A stretch of DNA of 64,000 nt, taken from contig OY743176.1 in NCBI GenBank assembly GCA_963555705.1, forward strand, positions 42,051,026 to 42,115,025. The letters are read 5' to 3'. Shown here in pieces: positions 12,222 through 24,800 of the stretch. The notes below the pieces were generated by a model, which worked only from the letters and a program-made list of their open reading frames with translations, had not been told where the DNA came from and did not search any database. A program made the position numbers and the translations under genes. The DNA comes from Ligustrum vulgare (taxonomy: Eukaryota; Streptophyta; Magnoliopsida; Lamiales; Oleaceae). Within the stretch, counting starts at the first letter, position 1. The number at the start of each line of letters is the position of its first letter.

Positions 12222-12458
12222 ATGGATTCAGGAACAAAACCAATACACTTTCCATCTCAAATCTCATCAAGAACTCAAAATTTAAACAAACCACCAATAC
12301 AATTATCCAGCGACTTTGACGAATCTCTCAACAATCCGATTAAGGAGAGGATGACCCATATTAAGAAATCCCCTCTTTTCAAAGCTGCTAAGCTCATCAA
12401 GAAGCAATCTATTAATCCTCCATTTATCGGAGGAGTTCAACAAGCCATGACACAATGA
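12222..12458 (+). CDS. Possible small ORF, unknown
   Basis: A 78-codon frame, MDSGTKPIHFPSQISSRTQN onward, is polar and ends GGVQQAMTQ. I do not recognise it. No domain, signal peptide or membrane segment is visible, and a competing frame opens at an ATG at 12178. It could be a piece of a host gene or chance; its composition is slightly less AT-rich than the surroundings. Following sequence to 12700 is GC-richer with a GGT/GAT repeat but has no convincing gene. Confidence 0.15.
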   Translation: MDSGTKPIHFPSQISSRTQNLNKPPIQLSSDFDESLNNPIKERMTHIKKSPLFKAAKLIKKQSINPPFIGGVQQAMTQ

Positions 12459-12824
12459 AACCTCCGGTGTCGGTGAGTGAGATTGATGGTGATGGTGGTG
12501 GTAGGGAGAGACTAAAGGAAGGGGCGAAATGGAGCCGATTGTGTGGTGTAATCAGATTTTACTTTTTTCTTCTTCTTTATTTTAACTCCTCCCCACCCTC
12601 CATTTGGTGGGTGGGGATTGTGTATCAAGTGGGGTCCGATGGGCCTCATCAACAGCCCCATGTTTTAGTTATATCAGGGAAGTTGGTTCCGTGGTGTACT
12701 TAGATTTTTTTTTTCTCTGTTTTAATTATATCATGAAGATATTTGTCAATTTATTGTAATATATTTATAAAATTTATATTTTAAATTTTGTATAGTTATA
12801 TTGTGGCGTAGAAAGTAAAATTAC

Positions 12825-13730
12825 GGGTGAAATTAATCAATGGCCACCCAACTTTCTGAAGGTTACTATTTAGCCACCCAATTTTAAAAGGTATCTCAAG
12901 GATCATCAAACTTCAATTAGATTCTAGTTAGTCACCAAACTTCAAAAGATATCTCAATCACCACCCAACTTATAATGTAATTTCTACTTAACTACCAACT
13001 TCAAATGATTGAAATAATATTCGATAAATTAGCCTCCATTTTTTAACGCTGTTATTATAATTTATATACAACATAATTTCTCAAACTAATTTTTAACCAC
13101 ACACATTTTCTCTTTCCACTTTTTAATCATACATTTTACCTTAAAAATATAAATAAACTAATTTATAATTACTATAGTGTTATCGAACGGTGCCTTAATA
13201 ATCTCTACTAAGTAAAAAAATTCACTGATTCTGACTCAAGTAAAGGGAATAAATTAATAATTTTCATAAATTGGTAAGATAGTGCTTTTTTGAAACAATT
13301 TCGTTGAATTAATATTACATCAATGAATGCTATTTATAAAATAATTAAATACCTATCTTTACCTATCTCTCGATTTATTTATTTTTAGTTCATAAATGTT
13401 CATTAATTTAGCATTAGGTTGTTGGATGTCTTTTATTTGACATGTGATCATTAAATGATTATTGATTAGAGTTTATTAATTTATCGATTATTACTTTAGA
13501 ATGTTATATTGTACTATTTGAAGTTTAGTGGTTAAATAGAAATAACATTGTAAGTTAGGTGGCCATTGAGCTATCTTTTGAAGTTTGGTGATTAATTAGA
13601 AACTTTACTGAAATTTGATGGTCATTGAGATACCTTTTAAAGTTAGGTAGCTAAATAGTAGCATTTTCTAAAGTCGGGTGACTAAATAGTAACATTTAAC
13701 AAGTTGAGTGACCATTGATTAATTTTACTC
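12825..13730. mobile_element. Long-inverted-repeat (MULE-type) non-autonomous element
   Basis: Arms of about 190 bp are inverted copies: GGGTGAAATTAATCAATGG at the left and GAGTAAAATTAATCAATGG on the complement at the right. Each arm is made of about four imperfect sub-repeats of roughly 45-50 bp built on the words GCCACCCAACTT and GGTATCTCAA. The flanks TAAAATTAC (816-824 of the 12-kb block) and TTGAATTAC (13731-13739) match at 7 of 9 positions, which would suit a 9-bp Mutator-type target duplication. There is no coding capacity. A small MITE lies in the centre. Confidence 0.65.
13044..13200. mobile_element. Small MITE nested in the long-inverted-repeat element
   Basis: This runs from TTAACGCTGTTATTATAATTT to TATAATTACTATAGTGTTATC and the two ends are approximate inverted copies. 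Related full or partial copies occur at about 7440-7580, 8760-8850, 11571-11680 and 23820-23965, all sharing TTTTTAACCACACATTTT-like and TTTTTAATCATACATTTTAC-like words. The superfamily is not clear. Confidence 0.5.
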
Positions 13731-13744
13731 TTGAATTACCCTTC

Positions 13745-14014
13745 ATCCCATTCTGTTGAACCACAGTCTCCACCCGCAACCCCCATCCCAACCCCTACAC
13801 ATCACCCCAGGAATCCGCCCTTCTTCATCGAGTTTCAGCTTTTATTATCTCTCTTTTCGGAGAAAGAAAAGAGAAAGAAAGTAACAAATTCCCAGTCGCC
13901 CATTTGATTGGTTAAATATTGACGCCTTTTGTGCATTAATAATACATACCCGCAAGTGTAGAGAATAAGAATTGAAACCCTAGGATCGAACCTAACTCGA
14001 ATCTCATTTTACAG
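13745..14014 (+). other. Putative 5' UTR exon of the CCCH/RRM gene
   Basis: This CT- and purine-rich leader just upstream of the host gene ends at TTTTACAG|GTTCGAA, a plausible donor. A matching acceptor, GTCCTTTCTAG, ends at 16301, leaving leader sequence 16302-16424 before the ATG. The resulting leader intron is about 2.3 kb and contains no recognised gene. The transcription start and a TATA box were not identified. Confidence 0.5.
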
Positions 14015-16424
14015 GTTCGAATTTCTAATCTCTTTGTTTTAAATTTCAGTTAAGTTCATATAGGTGTTTTTTGTTTTGGTTCTTATCGTTGTTATCAATT
14101 TTGGATTTTTTAGGTAAATGATGTGATGGTTTTCTTGGATTGTGTAAATAGGGTTTTGTGAATTGCGTGTAGATTAATCCTGGATTTTTTCTTGTATGGC
14201 TATGCTTATTTAATATTTTTCTTGTTTTTTGATTATGTTTAGTTTCAATAAGATTTAATTTTGGAACTCTTTATTGGATTTAGGCTTTAGTGAACCCATT
14301 AACGTGCTTGTGTGCCTCTTATTTGATGCTACGTCTGCCATTCTTATGGTTTCATCATTTTTCCGTACTTAACATATGTTGAGCTGAAATGTTATAATAA
14401 TAGGTATCTGTTCTTTTAGTTGGCCATGGGCAGTTCTATTTTCCTTTATGCTATAGTTCTGTAATAGGAATCTTAGCTTTTAATTAAGGGCTACATCTAT
14501 TAGCTTATTGCCAATTGATAGAGTGAATCTTTATATTGTAGAGGCATATTTTAACATAGAAGGAAGGAGTTCAAATTCTGTAATAGGAATCTTAGTAACT
14601 GTTTATTTTCTTAAGCATTGAGCTGTGAGATTCATAAAAGTTAAGAAATTCTTTCGGCATAGTGTCAAAATGACAGTTAGCGTTTAAGTGTCAAAATGAG
14701 AGCTACCATACATACTTTGTCTTTGTGTGCATAAAATGTTTTTACTTTGGGTTTTATCTTATCATTCTAATTCAATGATGAATTTGCCATGTTTCTGCAT
14801 TTGCTTTTTCCTTTAGAAGAGCAACTTGAGGAAGCAACCTTAGACTTGCTTCCTACAAATGCTCTTACTTCTAGACAATTATCCAACGTTTAAAAATAGT
14901 ATATTAGTATCAGAAGCAGCTTTTGACTTTTCAAAAATCCTACCACGTGGACCCTTGGTCATGTATGTTGAACTCTATTGGAAAATTTGAGATTTGTTAA
15001 TTATTGGCTGATTTTGTAAATAGAATCCTTATATAGGGAATCTATGCAAGTACGTAGGTTTCTCTACTACCATGGGCTTTTACAAAGAAATACTGTTGTA
15101 TGTTTTGGCTTTGTTCTTTAGAAATTTTTCCAACTGAAAAATGATTATTATTATTATTATTATTTTTTTGGGAGAATGTCCGGTAAAAAAGTAGGAAAAC
15201 TTTGTGGGTCCTATAGAAAGTGTGGTTAAAAATGATTTTAAAAAGAATCTATCCCAAACAAATACTTAATCTGAATCACTGTGGCACTTCAGCGACTGAC
15301 TCCAATCTCAAGTCAGATGCAAAACAAGTGCAGAAATTAATGTTGCTGCTTTTATTTTTTGCCAGAGGGATAAAAATTTTTGGATGTTGATAGTCTGTTA
15401 GTAGATATCAAGAAATATGTTCAGTACGTGAAAGTAATTACAACTGAGGCACTCAATTCTGTAGGAAGCTCCTCCTCCATGTCTCGTGCATACATAAAGT
15501 AGCAGCATGTAGTGCATGTTAATTATGTAATTGATTCCTTTGACTATCTTTCTCTTAATGACTAGCTGTGAATTTCAAATCATCATCATCAACAAGAACC
15601 ACAAAATGAGTCTTATTCCCAAATAAGTTGGGATCACTGTTTTATTTTGTTTATTGCTAGATCTACTAGGAAATCTAAAGTAACTAGCCTTAGCAACTTT
15701 GATAGGCTAGGCTATTTTTGTTCAAGCCCTCCCTCTTCTAATCGCTCTATTGAAATTGCTTCATTGTTATGAAAATGGGCTATATAGGTTAACGTATGAC
15801 ATGACTCGGCGACCTAAGTCTTCTTTTCTATAATTTATCCTAATTCGGCTCTACCTTTAATTGTTGACATGTATTCTTATCTTTTGTGGTTTCTTTATAT
15901 CAAAGAATCATATGGATATTGGATAGTTGATTAATGTGTTCTCATTTCTTACCTAAGTCTTCTTTCACTAAAGATTACTATGCACATTGGCAGATATACA
16001 CTTGAATCAGTGTCTTTTTAATTAAAGATAAAGAAAAATATTGTGAGTGCATTATTGAGTGTGTTTTCTTCCTTCTTATATTCCAAAAAGAACTTAAAAA
16101 AAAAATCTTATTCTTTGGTGGAGAATTGGTCAAATGATTTGATGTGGATTTGACAATTCCAGATAAGTAAATTCTAAGTCAAAATTGATTTATTATCCCT
16201 GAGTTATCATGACTGTTGACATTACTAATATTATGAAGGTTGCATTTCTTTATTTTCTGGCTTTAATACACTTAAAACTTTTTTTTGAATGTCCTTTCTA
16301 GGTACTGGAACCATCATAAATTAATTTTGCTAATGGAGTGACCCATTGCTTTATCTAAGATAATTATATAAGTTTTTGAGGATCTTTGACAAATTAATCT
16401 CCGAATTTACATTAAAAGCATTCC

Positions 16425-19400
16425 ATGGAGCTCAAAGTTTCTTCTACAAAACCGGATCTTTCTCCTCCTGATTGTCTCAGTGATCCTGAGGAGAAGGAAG
16501 TCAGTGAAGGTGAAGGTGAATGTGAAGATGAAGATGATGATCGTAACCATAAGCATCGTAAAAAGGAGACTCGTTCTCAATCTTTAGACCGGGATGCTCT
16601 GGATCACGTTTTAACAAGTACATATAGGAAAAGATATAAGCCTTTTGAAAATGGTAACACGTATGGTGGATGTGATTCTCAATCAGGGAGCACATTATCT
16701 GGGAGGTTTGAGAAGCGACGTTCAAACACAACTTCATTTTCCGGTATAGATTTGAAGTATAGGAACAAGGGGAACCAATCAATGTCTGGTGAAGTTGGTC
16801 CTGTTAGGGGCAGGGGAAGGGAACTTAGTTCCTGGGGACTGTGTGATTCCAGGCTTGGCACATCTGGTATTGCATCACAACTTGTTCAGCCTGGGATGCA
16901 TTCTAGTATCTTTTCAGGGAGGGGGCTGCTTCCAAATGTTTCTAATTCACAGATTACACCTTGGAATGCATTTGGAATGGTTCCCGGGATAGCTAATGGG
17001 GCCCTCGATGCATTTCACCCCCTAGGTTTTCAGGGAACACTCAGACCATCTCTCAGTCCTGCAATGAATATCGTCATTCCTCGACAAAGGTGTAGAGACT
17101 TCGAGGAGCGTGGTTTTTGTCTAAGAGGAGACATGTGCCCAATGGAGCATGGTGTCAATCGTATAGTTGTTGAAGATGTTCAGGTATGTTGTTCTCTCTG
17201 CTTGTAAATTCTTATTTCTGATCAGATGATTCATTATTTAAAGGAGGAGTTATTACTTGCATTTCATTTTCCCTTTCACATGGAAAGTACTAGCTGCCTG
17301 CCCACCTGAATGCATAGTAGACATTGACTTACAAAAAGTATTGAATTACTATTATAAGAATTTATTGAATGATTCGTGAAAAAATTTAGAGATGTCAGTT
17401 TATGCATTCACGTCGTAGTTTTTCTATACAAAAGCACATACTTCTCATGAGAAAACCACACCACATGAGGTATCATGTCTTTTTAATCCTTTTTCAATTT
17501 ATAGGTAGGAATCTCTTGGTTTGACATTGACTAGGAACTTCCTAATTTCGTGTTACAGAATGATACACCACCTGAGGAATCATGTCTTTCTAATCCTTTT
17601 TCAGTTTATAGGTAGGAATCTCTTGGTTTGAGATTGACTAGGAAATTCCTAATTTCCTATTACAGAATGATACAACCACCTTTGCAAATCTGAAACTGAC
17701 AAAGCAGATGATGCTGAACTTTATTTATTGTTTCTAAAACTTTGCATTAATATTTCAATATTAGCACGGATGTCCATTTTGAAAGTGGTGTAGTTGAATG
17801 CTTCTCATTTACCTCCAAGATTTTTCATAAATTTGAGAGAAGATGAAGGTATTTGACGCATCTTCTACAGTACAGGTAAAACTGATTTAAAGTTGAATAT
17901 TCATATCTAATGAATTAATCATGAAAAATGTGAATTTACTATAAAGCACCTTTAGAGGTTTGAAATTGGTGCAGCATGGCCTACTCCGATTCAAAATCTA
18001 CATAAACATAATGCAAAACTATTAAAGAATCTAACGAAATGCTTCCCAAGTCTTGGAATGAAAGGATAATGTTTTATGAAATACATCAAATTTTTGAGAT
18101 AGAAGAAAAAGAAAATCATTTTTGTAGAAATACTGAAATCACAAAATATAATAAGTATCAAATTTAGATGTGTGCACATGCCTAATTCTGGAAGAGGGCG
18201 ACAGTTAATTGTAAAAACAAGAACTGGTGTGATGTTACAGGAAAAGCGGGAGAGTAAGCTGAGAGACTGCAGATCCCTTGGAGATAGAACGTAAAGACCC
18301 ACTGTGAGATGGACATGATTTCGAGGAAATATAAAAATTGATAAATAAATCATGGGCAAGAAGGGAGAGAAAACGTATATCTAAAGTTCTAGCATTACTG
18401 ACACACTCAAATATTGCTGATTATATTTTGGTCCAAGTTAGTGGCAATTCCAACCTTTTTTTTTTTTTTTCAACAAGATGATGGTAATTTGAAATTAGTG
18501 ATTTAATCTGAAGGTAAATCACTGATTGGCAAACCTTCTACTGAAAGTCTGTCTGTCTGCATCCATTTGTTAATCTGTCGATGAATGGCTAATAATCTCA
18601 AATTGTGTACTGGTTGGTATGACATGATAATGTCTCAAGCAATCATACTTTTCTGTTCAACTTTACAATTGGGAAAAGGACTGATTAAGTCATAATCTCT
18701 GAAATTGCAGTCCCTTTCGCAATTCAATCTCCCCGTTTCACTTCCTGGCTCACAGCTTCTTGGAACTCCTGCTGGACATGGTACTTTACCTGCAGTTAAT
18801 GCTCCTGCTCCTTCTGGCACATTAATGAATGGCAGAGCATCATATGGAAAAAGTAGCAAGATTGCAATGACTGATGATGGTTTGGCTTGTTTGGGCTTGA
18901 ATGGTGGTCCTACGATAGGAGGTTCTGACGTCTATGATCCTGACCAGCCTTTATGGACCAATGATCATACTGAAACACCAGTAGCACACCTAGCACTTGA
19001 TCCTTCCAATGTGGTTGAGACTGAGTCTTTCTTGGATACTGGTCCCTCCAATCGTCAATTGGCCGGGTTTTCTGCAGGCTTTGATGATGAGCGTGCAACC
19101 AGGAATGCTGCTACTGCTGGATCCCAAAATTCAGCTGTGTGGGGAAGAATAGATAGTTCACGAAATAGATCAGGGCTGAAGGAGAAAATTGATTCTTCAA
19201 TGACTTCCTCTAATCTTGAAACTGATAGAAAAGATCTGAAACCTTTAATCACTGGTTCTCAAGATGCTTCAGAACATGGTAAAAAGATGAACGTGAATCA
19301 AAATGGCCCTAAATTTAAGGAAATGTCTTACAAGCAACAAACTGAATCTGGACATTATGTCCGAAAGCCATCTCCTAAGGCACTTCGCACCCTATTTGTC

Positions 19401-21907
19401 AAAGGCATTCCTCTGAAAGATAACAAAAAGGAAGCTCTTCTTTCACATTTTCAAAAATTTGGAAAGATTATTGACATTTATATCCCCTTGAATAGTGAAA
19501 GAGCTTTTGTCCAATTCTCTAAGCGGGAAGAAGCAGAAGCTGCCTTTAAGGCACCTGATGCTGTAATGGGTAATCGATTTATCAAGCTTTTGTGGGCAAA
19601 TAGGGACAACATTCCTGATGATAGAGTAAGTGGAAGCAGTAATGTGTCCATTACTCCCCATGGAGCAACACATTGTCTGGCTCTTCCCCATCCATCTGCT
19701 CCTGACAAAGGAAAGGAAAATACTCAATCTGTAGGTGGCAAGGACTGTAATGCATATCCTTTTGTTGCTCAAGCCCATGATCATCCCAGGCCTGTTGTTT
19801 CCAGTAGTCCCAAAGCCCCAACTCCTTTACAAAACAAGCTGGAGAGTTTAGAGGTTTTGAAGGAAGAGCTCCGTAAGAAGCAGCTGATGCTTGATCAGAA
19901 AAGAAATGATTTTCGGCTCCAGCTGAACAAACTTGAGAAACATGTAATTCTCCACATCTTTAATTTAGTCTAAACTAAAGGAAATTTTCTAAGCTAGTAA
20001 TTTGATGTTTTATCTTCTCAAGCCCTTGTACCTTTGCTTCCCTAATAACTGTGTATTTCTAGTATGTCACTGGAACCTGCATTCTATAAATATATAATAG
20101 TTTCTGTTTTATCTGCCACGGGCTTCTTATTTAGAGACATGGCTAATGATTTGACGTGGGATTGTGAAATAGGTGATGAGTCTACCCATCAACTCATGTC
20201 TGACCATAATCTATCCCAATGAGAAAAAAGGGTAAAGGGAAGACAAAAGTGATTAGTAGCTGCCACTATTGAGATGCATTTTGAACCGTCTTGTAAATTT
20301 TACACATTTTTTTGCCAGAAACATCTACAGGGAAGTATACTGTCAGCTACCATGTATAGTAGTCTCTATTGGCTTGCCTGAGTCAAATCTTAATTTCCTG
20401 CTCTGATCTATTTGTGCTCTTGATATTTTTCATAACAGTTAGTTCGGTGCTCTTGATATTTTTTTCAGAACACCGAACTTTACTTCTGGAGATGCTTTTG
20501 GGGTGGGTTTGGGGTTTGTGTTTGTGCTAGTTGTTTGCTTCTCTTGCTTCTCCGCATTTGCTAAATTATGACTTTCCCTTCTTAAATGACTAGTAAAATT
20601 ATGTAAGATTATATATTGTGTACCCTTTCTTCTGTTCACTTTCTGGTTGGCTATCCTTGAGTTTTCATACTTTTGCAGGCTACAGGCCTCAAAGATGTAT
20701 CATCAGATCCAGTCTCCAAAAGACTTATAGGGGAAACACTAGCTGACCCTGTGGAAGCTGAAACCACCGGATCAACACTAAGAGCTAACGTGTTTGCTCA
20801 CAAATCTGCCAAGCATGCTATGCCAAATAGTTCCACCTCAAATCATACTGCACCTGTGCAGGAACCTCCTAGTTTGAGACCTTTAATTCGTCCTCTGGCA
20901 CCTGTGGGGGCGCGGGCACCATTTGTGATCAATAGATTCAAACTGGACAATCGTCCTACCGCATTCAAAGTTGTTTCGCCCTTACCCGATGGTCTTGCAA
21001 ATGTAATTTCTCTGTCAATCTTGTCATATACGTTTCTTAATATTTTCTCCGGGTTGATGGGTATGAGAGGTAGAATTCGTGGTGAGCACGTGTGAGACAT
21101 GGTTAAAAAATCTGCAATTTTTTGAGTGCTATTTTACCTCTAGCTGACTCCCTCATGTTCATACATATTAAATGGCTATACACTTGCATTCTTGCAAGCG
21201 TGTTACTGATCTCTGTGGTGGACTTGTACCATTTGTTTTTCTTGTTGTGGGATGAGAGGGGGATGAGGAACTCTTGTTTCAGTTAATTTTTTTTATTGAA
21301 GTTGCACATATTTTATCATTTTAGGCTGAGCATGGGGGTCATTGCCTCATTGGCATATGCCTTGGGTTTTTTCACGTGCATTCTTTTCTTTTCTTATTTT
21401 TTTTTCCTTTACATGATAAATGGTACAAAAAATGGCTCTCTTTATTAGGTTGCTGCTTTAGAGGAACACTTCTCTAGTTATGGGGATCTTTCTTCTGTGG
21501 AACTGGAAGAGTCTGAGCCTCAAGAAATTAGCGCTTCACTGGCAGTTGCAGCTCGTGTCTCTTTTACAACACGGCATTCTGCTGAGAAGGCATTCTTGAA
21601 TGGGAGATGCTGGCAAGGCCACAATTTGCGGTTTATGTGGATTACTTCTAGTAATTCTAGCAAAAACAGTGGTGCAGCTGAAAATTCTACAGCTCCTCCT
21701 GATACGCATTCAGATGCTAATTTTCAATCTAGTGGAGAAGCTTTTACTTCAATTGATTCTAGCAAAAGCATTGGTGGCTCTGGAAATTCTTCAGCTTCAC
21801 CTGATAGGCCTTCTAATATTCAGTTTAGTGGAGAAGCTATATCTAATGATAAAACTTCTTCCTTAGGCAGTGACGAATCTGAATACCAGCAAAAGAAAGT
21901 TACGTAG
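16425..21907 (+). CDS. CCCH zinc-finger and RRM protein, RBM26/27 family
   Basis: Four exons join in phase 0: 16425-17183, 18711-19943, 20679-21002 and 21449-21907, all with GT..AG introns, giving 924 residues. The start MELKVSSTKPDLSPPDCLSD is followed by an acidic patch. A CCCH finger of form C-x8-C-x5-C-x3-H lies at residues 223-242 (CRDFEERGFCLRGDMCPMEH). A first RRM at about 479-552 has RNP2-like LFVKGI and RNP1-like RAFVQFSK. A coiled coil follows at about 629-664. A second, more diverged RRM is split across exons 3 and 4 (about 757-837). The C-terminus is Ser-rich. This order is that of RBM26/RBM27 and the plant C3H41-like proteins. Family members are nuclear RNA-binding proteins; the animal ones work in poly(A)-linked RNA decay. 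The plant role is inferred only. No disruption is seen. Confidence 0.88.
17459..17675 (+). repeat. Tandem duplication in the first coding intron
   Basis: Two copies of a ~110-bp unit, each with AATCCTTTTTCAATTTATAG or the variant AATCCTTTTTCAGTTTATAG, then GTAGGAATCTCTTGGTTTGA and ATTGACTAGGAA, lie back to back inside the intron 17184-18710. They differ at only a few positions, so the duplication is fairly young. Confidence 0.75.
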
Positions 21908-22060
21908 ATTTTGTTAATCAGGGCAAGAATCCCAAGTCGAGCTCAACCACAATTTCAAGGGAAGAACAGTCAACTTGAACAAGTTTGTGTTCTTGAAGCT
22001 GAACCGGGTTGTACAGTGAGGTAAAGTTCATCTCAAATTAAACGCAATTTTATATCATTC
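21908..22060 (+). other. Probable 3' UTR of the CCCH/RRM gene
   Basis: Sequence after the stop is less AT-rich than the flank and continues without repeats to about 22060. No perfect AATAAA is seen close by. The exact poly(A) site is unknown, and a GT at 22020 (GTGAGGTAAAG) could be a cryptic donor. Confidence 0.35.
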
Positions 22061-22130
22061 AGCGATAGCTAAATTTTGGCATCAGTTTTGTGTTTTTATT
22101 TTTCGGGACATGTAAAAAGGAATTCTTTAG

Positions 22131-22865
22131 GCTCTGTTTTCTTTGCTGTTTTGAAGTCGTTTTCTGTTTTTATTTTCGAAAACACTAAAAACGCGTTCTC
22201 TTTACCATTTTCGAAAACGCATTTTGAAAAAAAATAAAAATAAAAATTGAACACAACGCAAAACGTCCAAAATCTCGTTTTGGGCGTTTTGTGTGTATTT
22301 CAACTAAAAATGTTCAAAACGTGAAAAACGCGTTTTGAAATTTTTTTTTATCATAACTTGGAACTAGGCTTAAGTAATAAAGTTTTATTGAATTCTATAT
22401 CAACACTATAAAAAAAAAAAAATTAAGTGTGAATTCTTATTGTTATATTTCAAAAAAATGCCTTGATAAATGGATTCTGGTGGTTTTGAAAAAACTTGCG
22501 TTTTCTGGTTTTTAATAGAACCAAAGTTTCCTCAAATCTCAGATCCGATCAAGCTGTGTTAATGTAGACTCTTAATGCTTACATTATTGTGTTGCAGATA
22601 AACTATATTTTCAGTGTATTGTAAAAGGAAATTTGAGTTTGAGCCAATAGTATTTTGTAAGTAAATTAATTAAAAATGATTTAAGTAGTATTCTGTAAAA
22701 TTTCAAACAGAACGTGTTTTTAAGCTTTTCATTTTCAAAAACAATTTTCAGAAATGACAAATCAAATTTTTCAGCAAATTTGAAAACAAAAATAAAAACA
22801 GAAAATATAAAATATTTTCGAAAATGAAAATACAAAATAAAATAAAATAAAAACAAAACGCAACC
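22131..22865. mobile_element. PIF/Harbinger-like MITE just 3' of the host gene
   Basis: The left end GGCTCTGTTTTCTTTG and the complement of the right end GGTTGCGTTTTGTTTTT are imperfect terminal inverted repeats. Both sides are flanked by TTA (22128-22130 and 22866-22868), the usual 3-bp target of PIF/Harbinger elements. Subterminal parts also pair in inverted orientation (TTTCTGTTTTTATTTTCGAA and its reverse near 22790-22825). There is no coding capacity. It lies about 220 bp after the stop codon. Confidence 0.55.
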
Positions 22866-23056
22866 TTAACTTTTTAGCCTTGAGTGATTGGTACCTGTAA
22901 AAATTCATGTTATTTCTAAAAATGAGGACTATATAATTGAAAATTTTCATTTGAGCTATAAATCCTTTGAACATTTGATTCTCTTGAGGTTTTGTTATTT
23001 TGCGATTATTTGATATTTCCATTATGTTACTCTCTAACCAGAAGTTGATATAGAGA

Positions 23057-23089
<33 letters not shown>

Positions 23090-24800
23090 TTGGCTACTAG
23101 TAGTGGTAATTTTTCTTTGTTACCTTTTTTGGATGGATTTTTATTTGACTGATTTTGGAATGAACCAGAATATGCCCAGCCCTACAATAGCTACTTTATT
23201 CCAAGTGGAAGTGACAGGAACGCTAATTTAAGGTGAGCAAAAATATCATCAATCCGCTCAATCGTTGGTTTGATTTTATATGGTTTACGTTTTGATAGTT
23301 AAAAAAGCTTGATATCAAACGTCTAAAATGAAATGAAAATTAGGTGCATCGTCCATTGTTGGTTATAAACACAATTCGTAATTAGAAAGTTTTTTTATGA
23401 TAACACTTCCTGCTAGACTAAGCCAAGTGCGACTGGTGGTGGACAAAGTGGAAGTGAGAATTCAAAATATAATGAATTTATTTAGATAAATTTATACTTC
23501 AAGATACTTGCTAATCTTCTAACTGTTTGATATTTTTCACATTTAAAAAATAAAATGCCATCTTCATTTTTTCCAACATTTTTTTTAATACTGATTTTCA
23601 ACTATGGATTCCCATAATAAATATTTTACCCATAAACTCGAAACTTTTCATGATTTTTTAATCATACATTCTTCAAAAAATTATTATTCAAAATATCGAT
23701 CTCTTTATAATATCCATCAAAGGGAAGCTTAATTATATGATTGAACCTTGTATTAATTTAAACTTTTATTGTTTCAATACTTTACTCATTTAAAAAAATA
23801 AGTTTAAATGTTATGAGTAAAATGCATTTTTTGTTATTTATAAATAACACAATTTTTCAATTCACTTTTAATCACACATTTTCTTTTTACTTTTTAACCA
23901 CGCATTTTACCTAAATACATAAATAAACTAGTTTATAATTATTACGTTGTCGAACAAAGCCTAAGCTTTCGTTTTGACAAGTACAAGTATACTACGATGT
24001 ACTTCTATGTGTAGAAAGTTTGAATAAAGTCTTTGTTTGATGTAGATTAAATTAAAAAAATTAGTATATCTTTATTAAAAAAATAAATTAATGAACTATG
24101 TGGTGGAAGATTTTTGGATCTCATAAAATTTGTGATTAAAATTAATTATTAATTTTGATTTAAAATTAAAATTAAAATTAAATTAATCCACACTAGTAAA
24201 CAGGGACTAAGTGTAATAATGAAATTAAACACAACTTATTTATTTTTCATTTATTTAAAAGATGTACTTTGAAAGTCAAAAAAATGGTAATTTGAAATTT
24301 TGAATAAATCAATCTGCAAAAGATAGTTTAATTTGACCTTCATTTTGCTCAAACAAGGGCGTAACTACTAAGAATTCGTTTGAAACTTGTTTATAATAAA
24401 ATCTTATCGTATCTTATCATTCTTATATTAAAGAAGGATAGTGGAACAAAACATTCTCACTTAAGAATACCTCAAAAGTCTCGCCCATTCTTGAAGTAAA
24501 ATAACAATAAAAGGAGAAAAATCCCCCAAGAAACCCCGCCCGAGAAAAAACAAATTACTCTCATTTTCATCTGCAAAATGCATGTAACTATGAACGAATT
24601 GGACCCAATTGGCAAGTCCAATAGTTAAGCCGTCTGACATGATGTGTACAAGCTGCCGACTTCCCCTCTTTTTTTTTTTTTTTTTTCTTTCAATATTCTG
24701 ACATAACTAATGATTTCTTTAACCAATTGGTCTCATGGCATCAACTATTTTACCGAAAATATCCCCCACTTCCCTCCCATTTTCAAGAGACGAGTTCAAT
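22866..24800. other. Intergenic AT-rich stretch
   Basis: No gene is recognised. It contains a run of about 32 A residues at 23058-23089 (possibly a retroposon tail, but no upstream body was recognised), a copy of the small MITE at about 23820-23965, and a T run at 24669-24686. Confidence 0.5.

Noticed and set aside
17991..18359. 122-codon minus-strand frame
   Set aside because: It lies in an intron of the host gene and has no domain or codon signal.
18705..18710. TTG as a start codon for the large frame 18711-19973
   Set aside because: These bases are the end of the intron (TTGCAG acceptor); the frame is exon 2 joined in phase to exon 1.
22611..23022. Phe-rich minus-strand frames of about 80 codons
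   Set aside because: They come from A/T-rich MITE sequence and poly-Phe/Lys reads of AT-rich DNA.
23058..23089. A32 run as the tail of a retroposon or SINE
   Set aside because: No SINE-like A/B boxes, upstream body or target duplication could be recognised.
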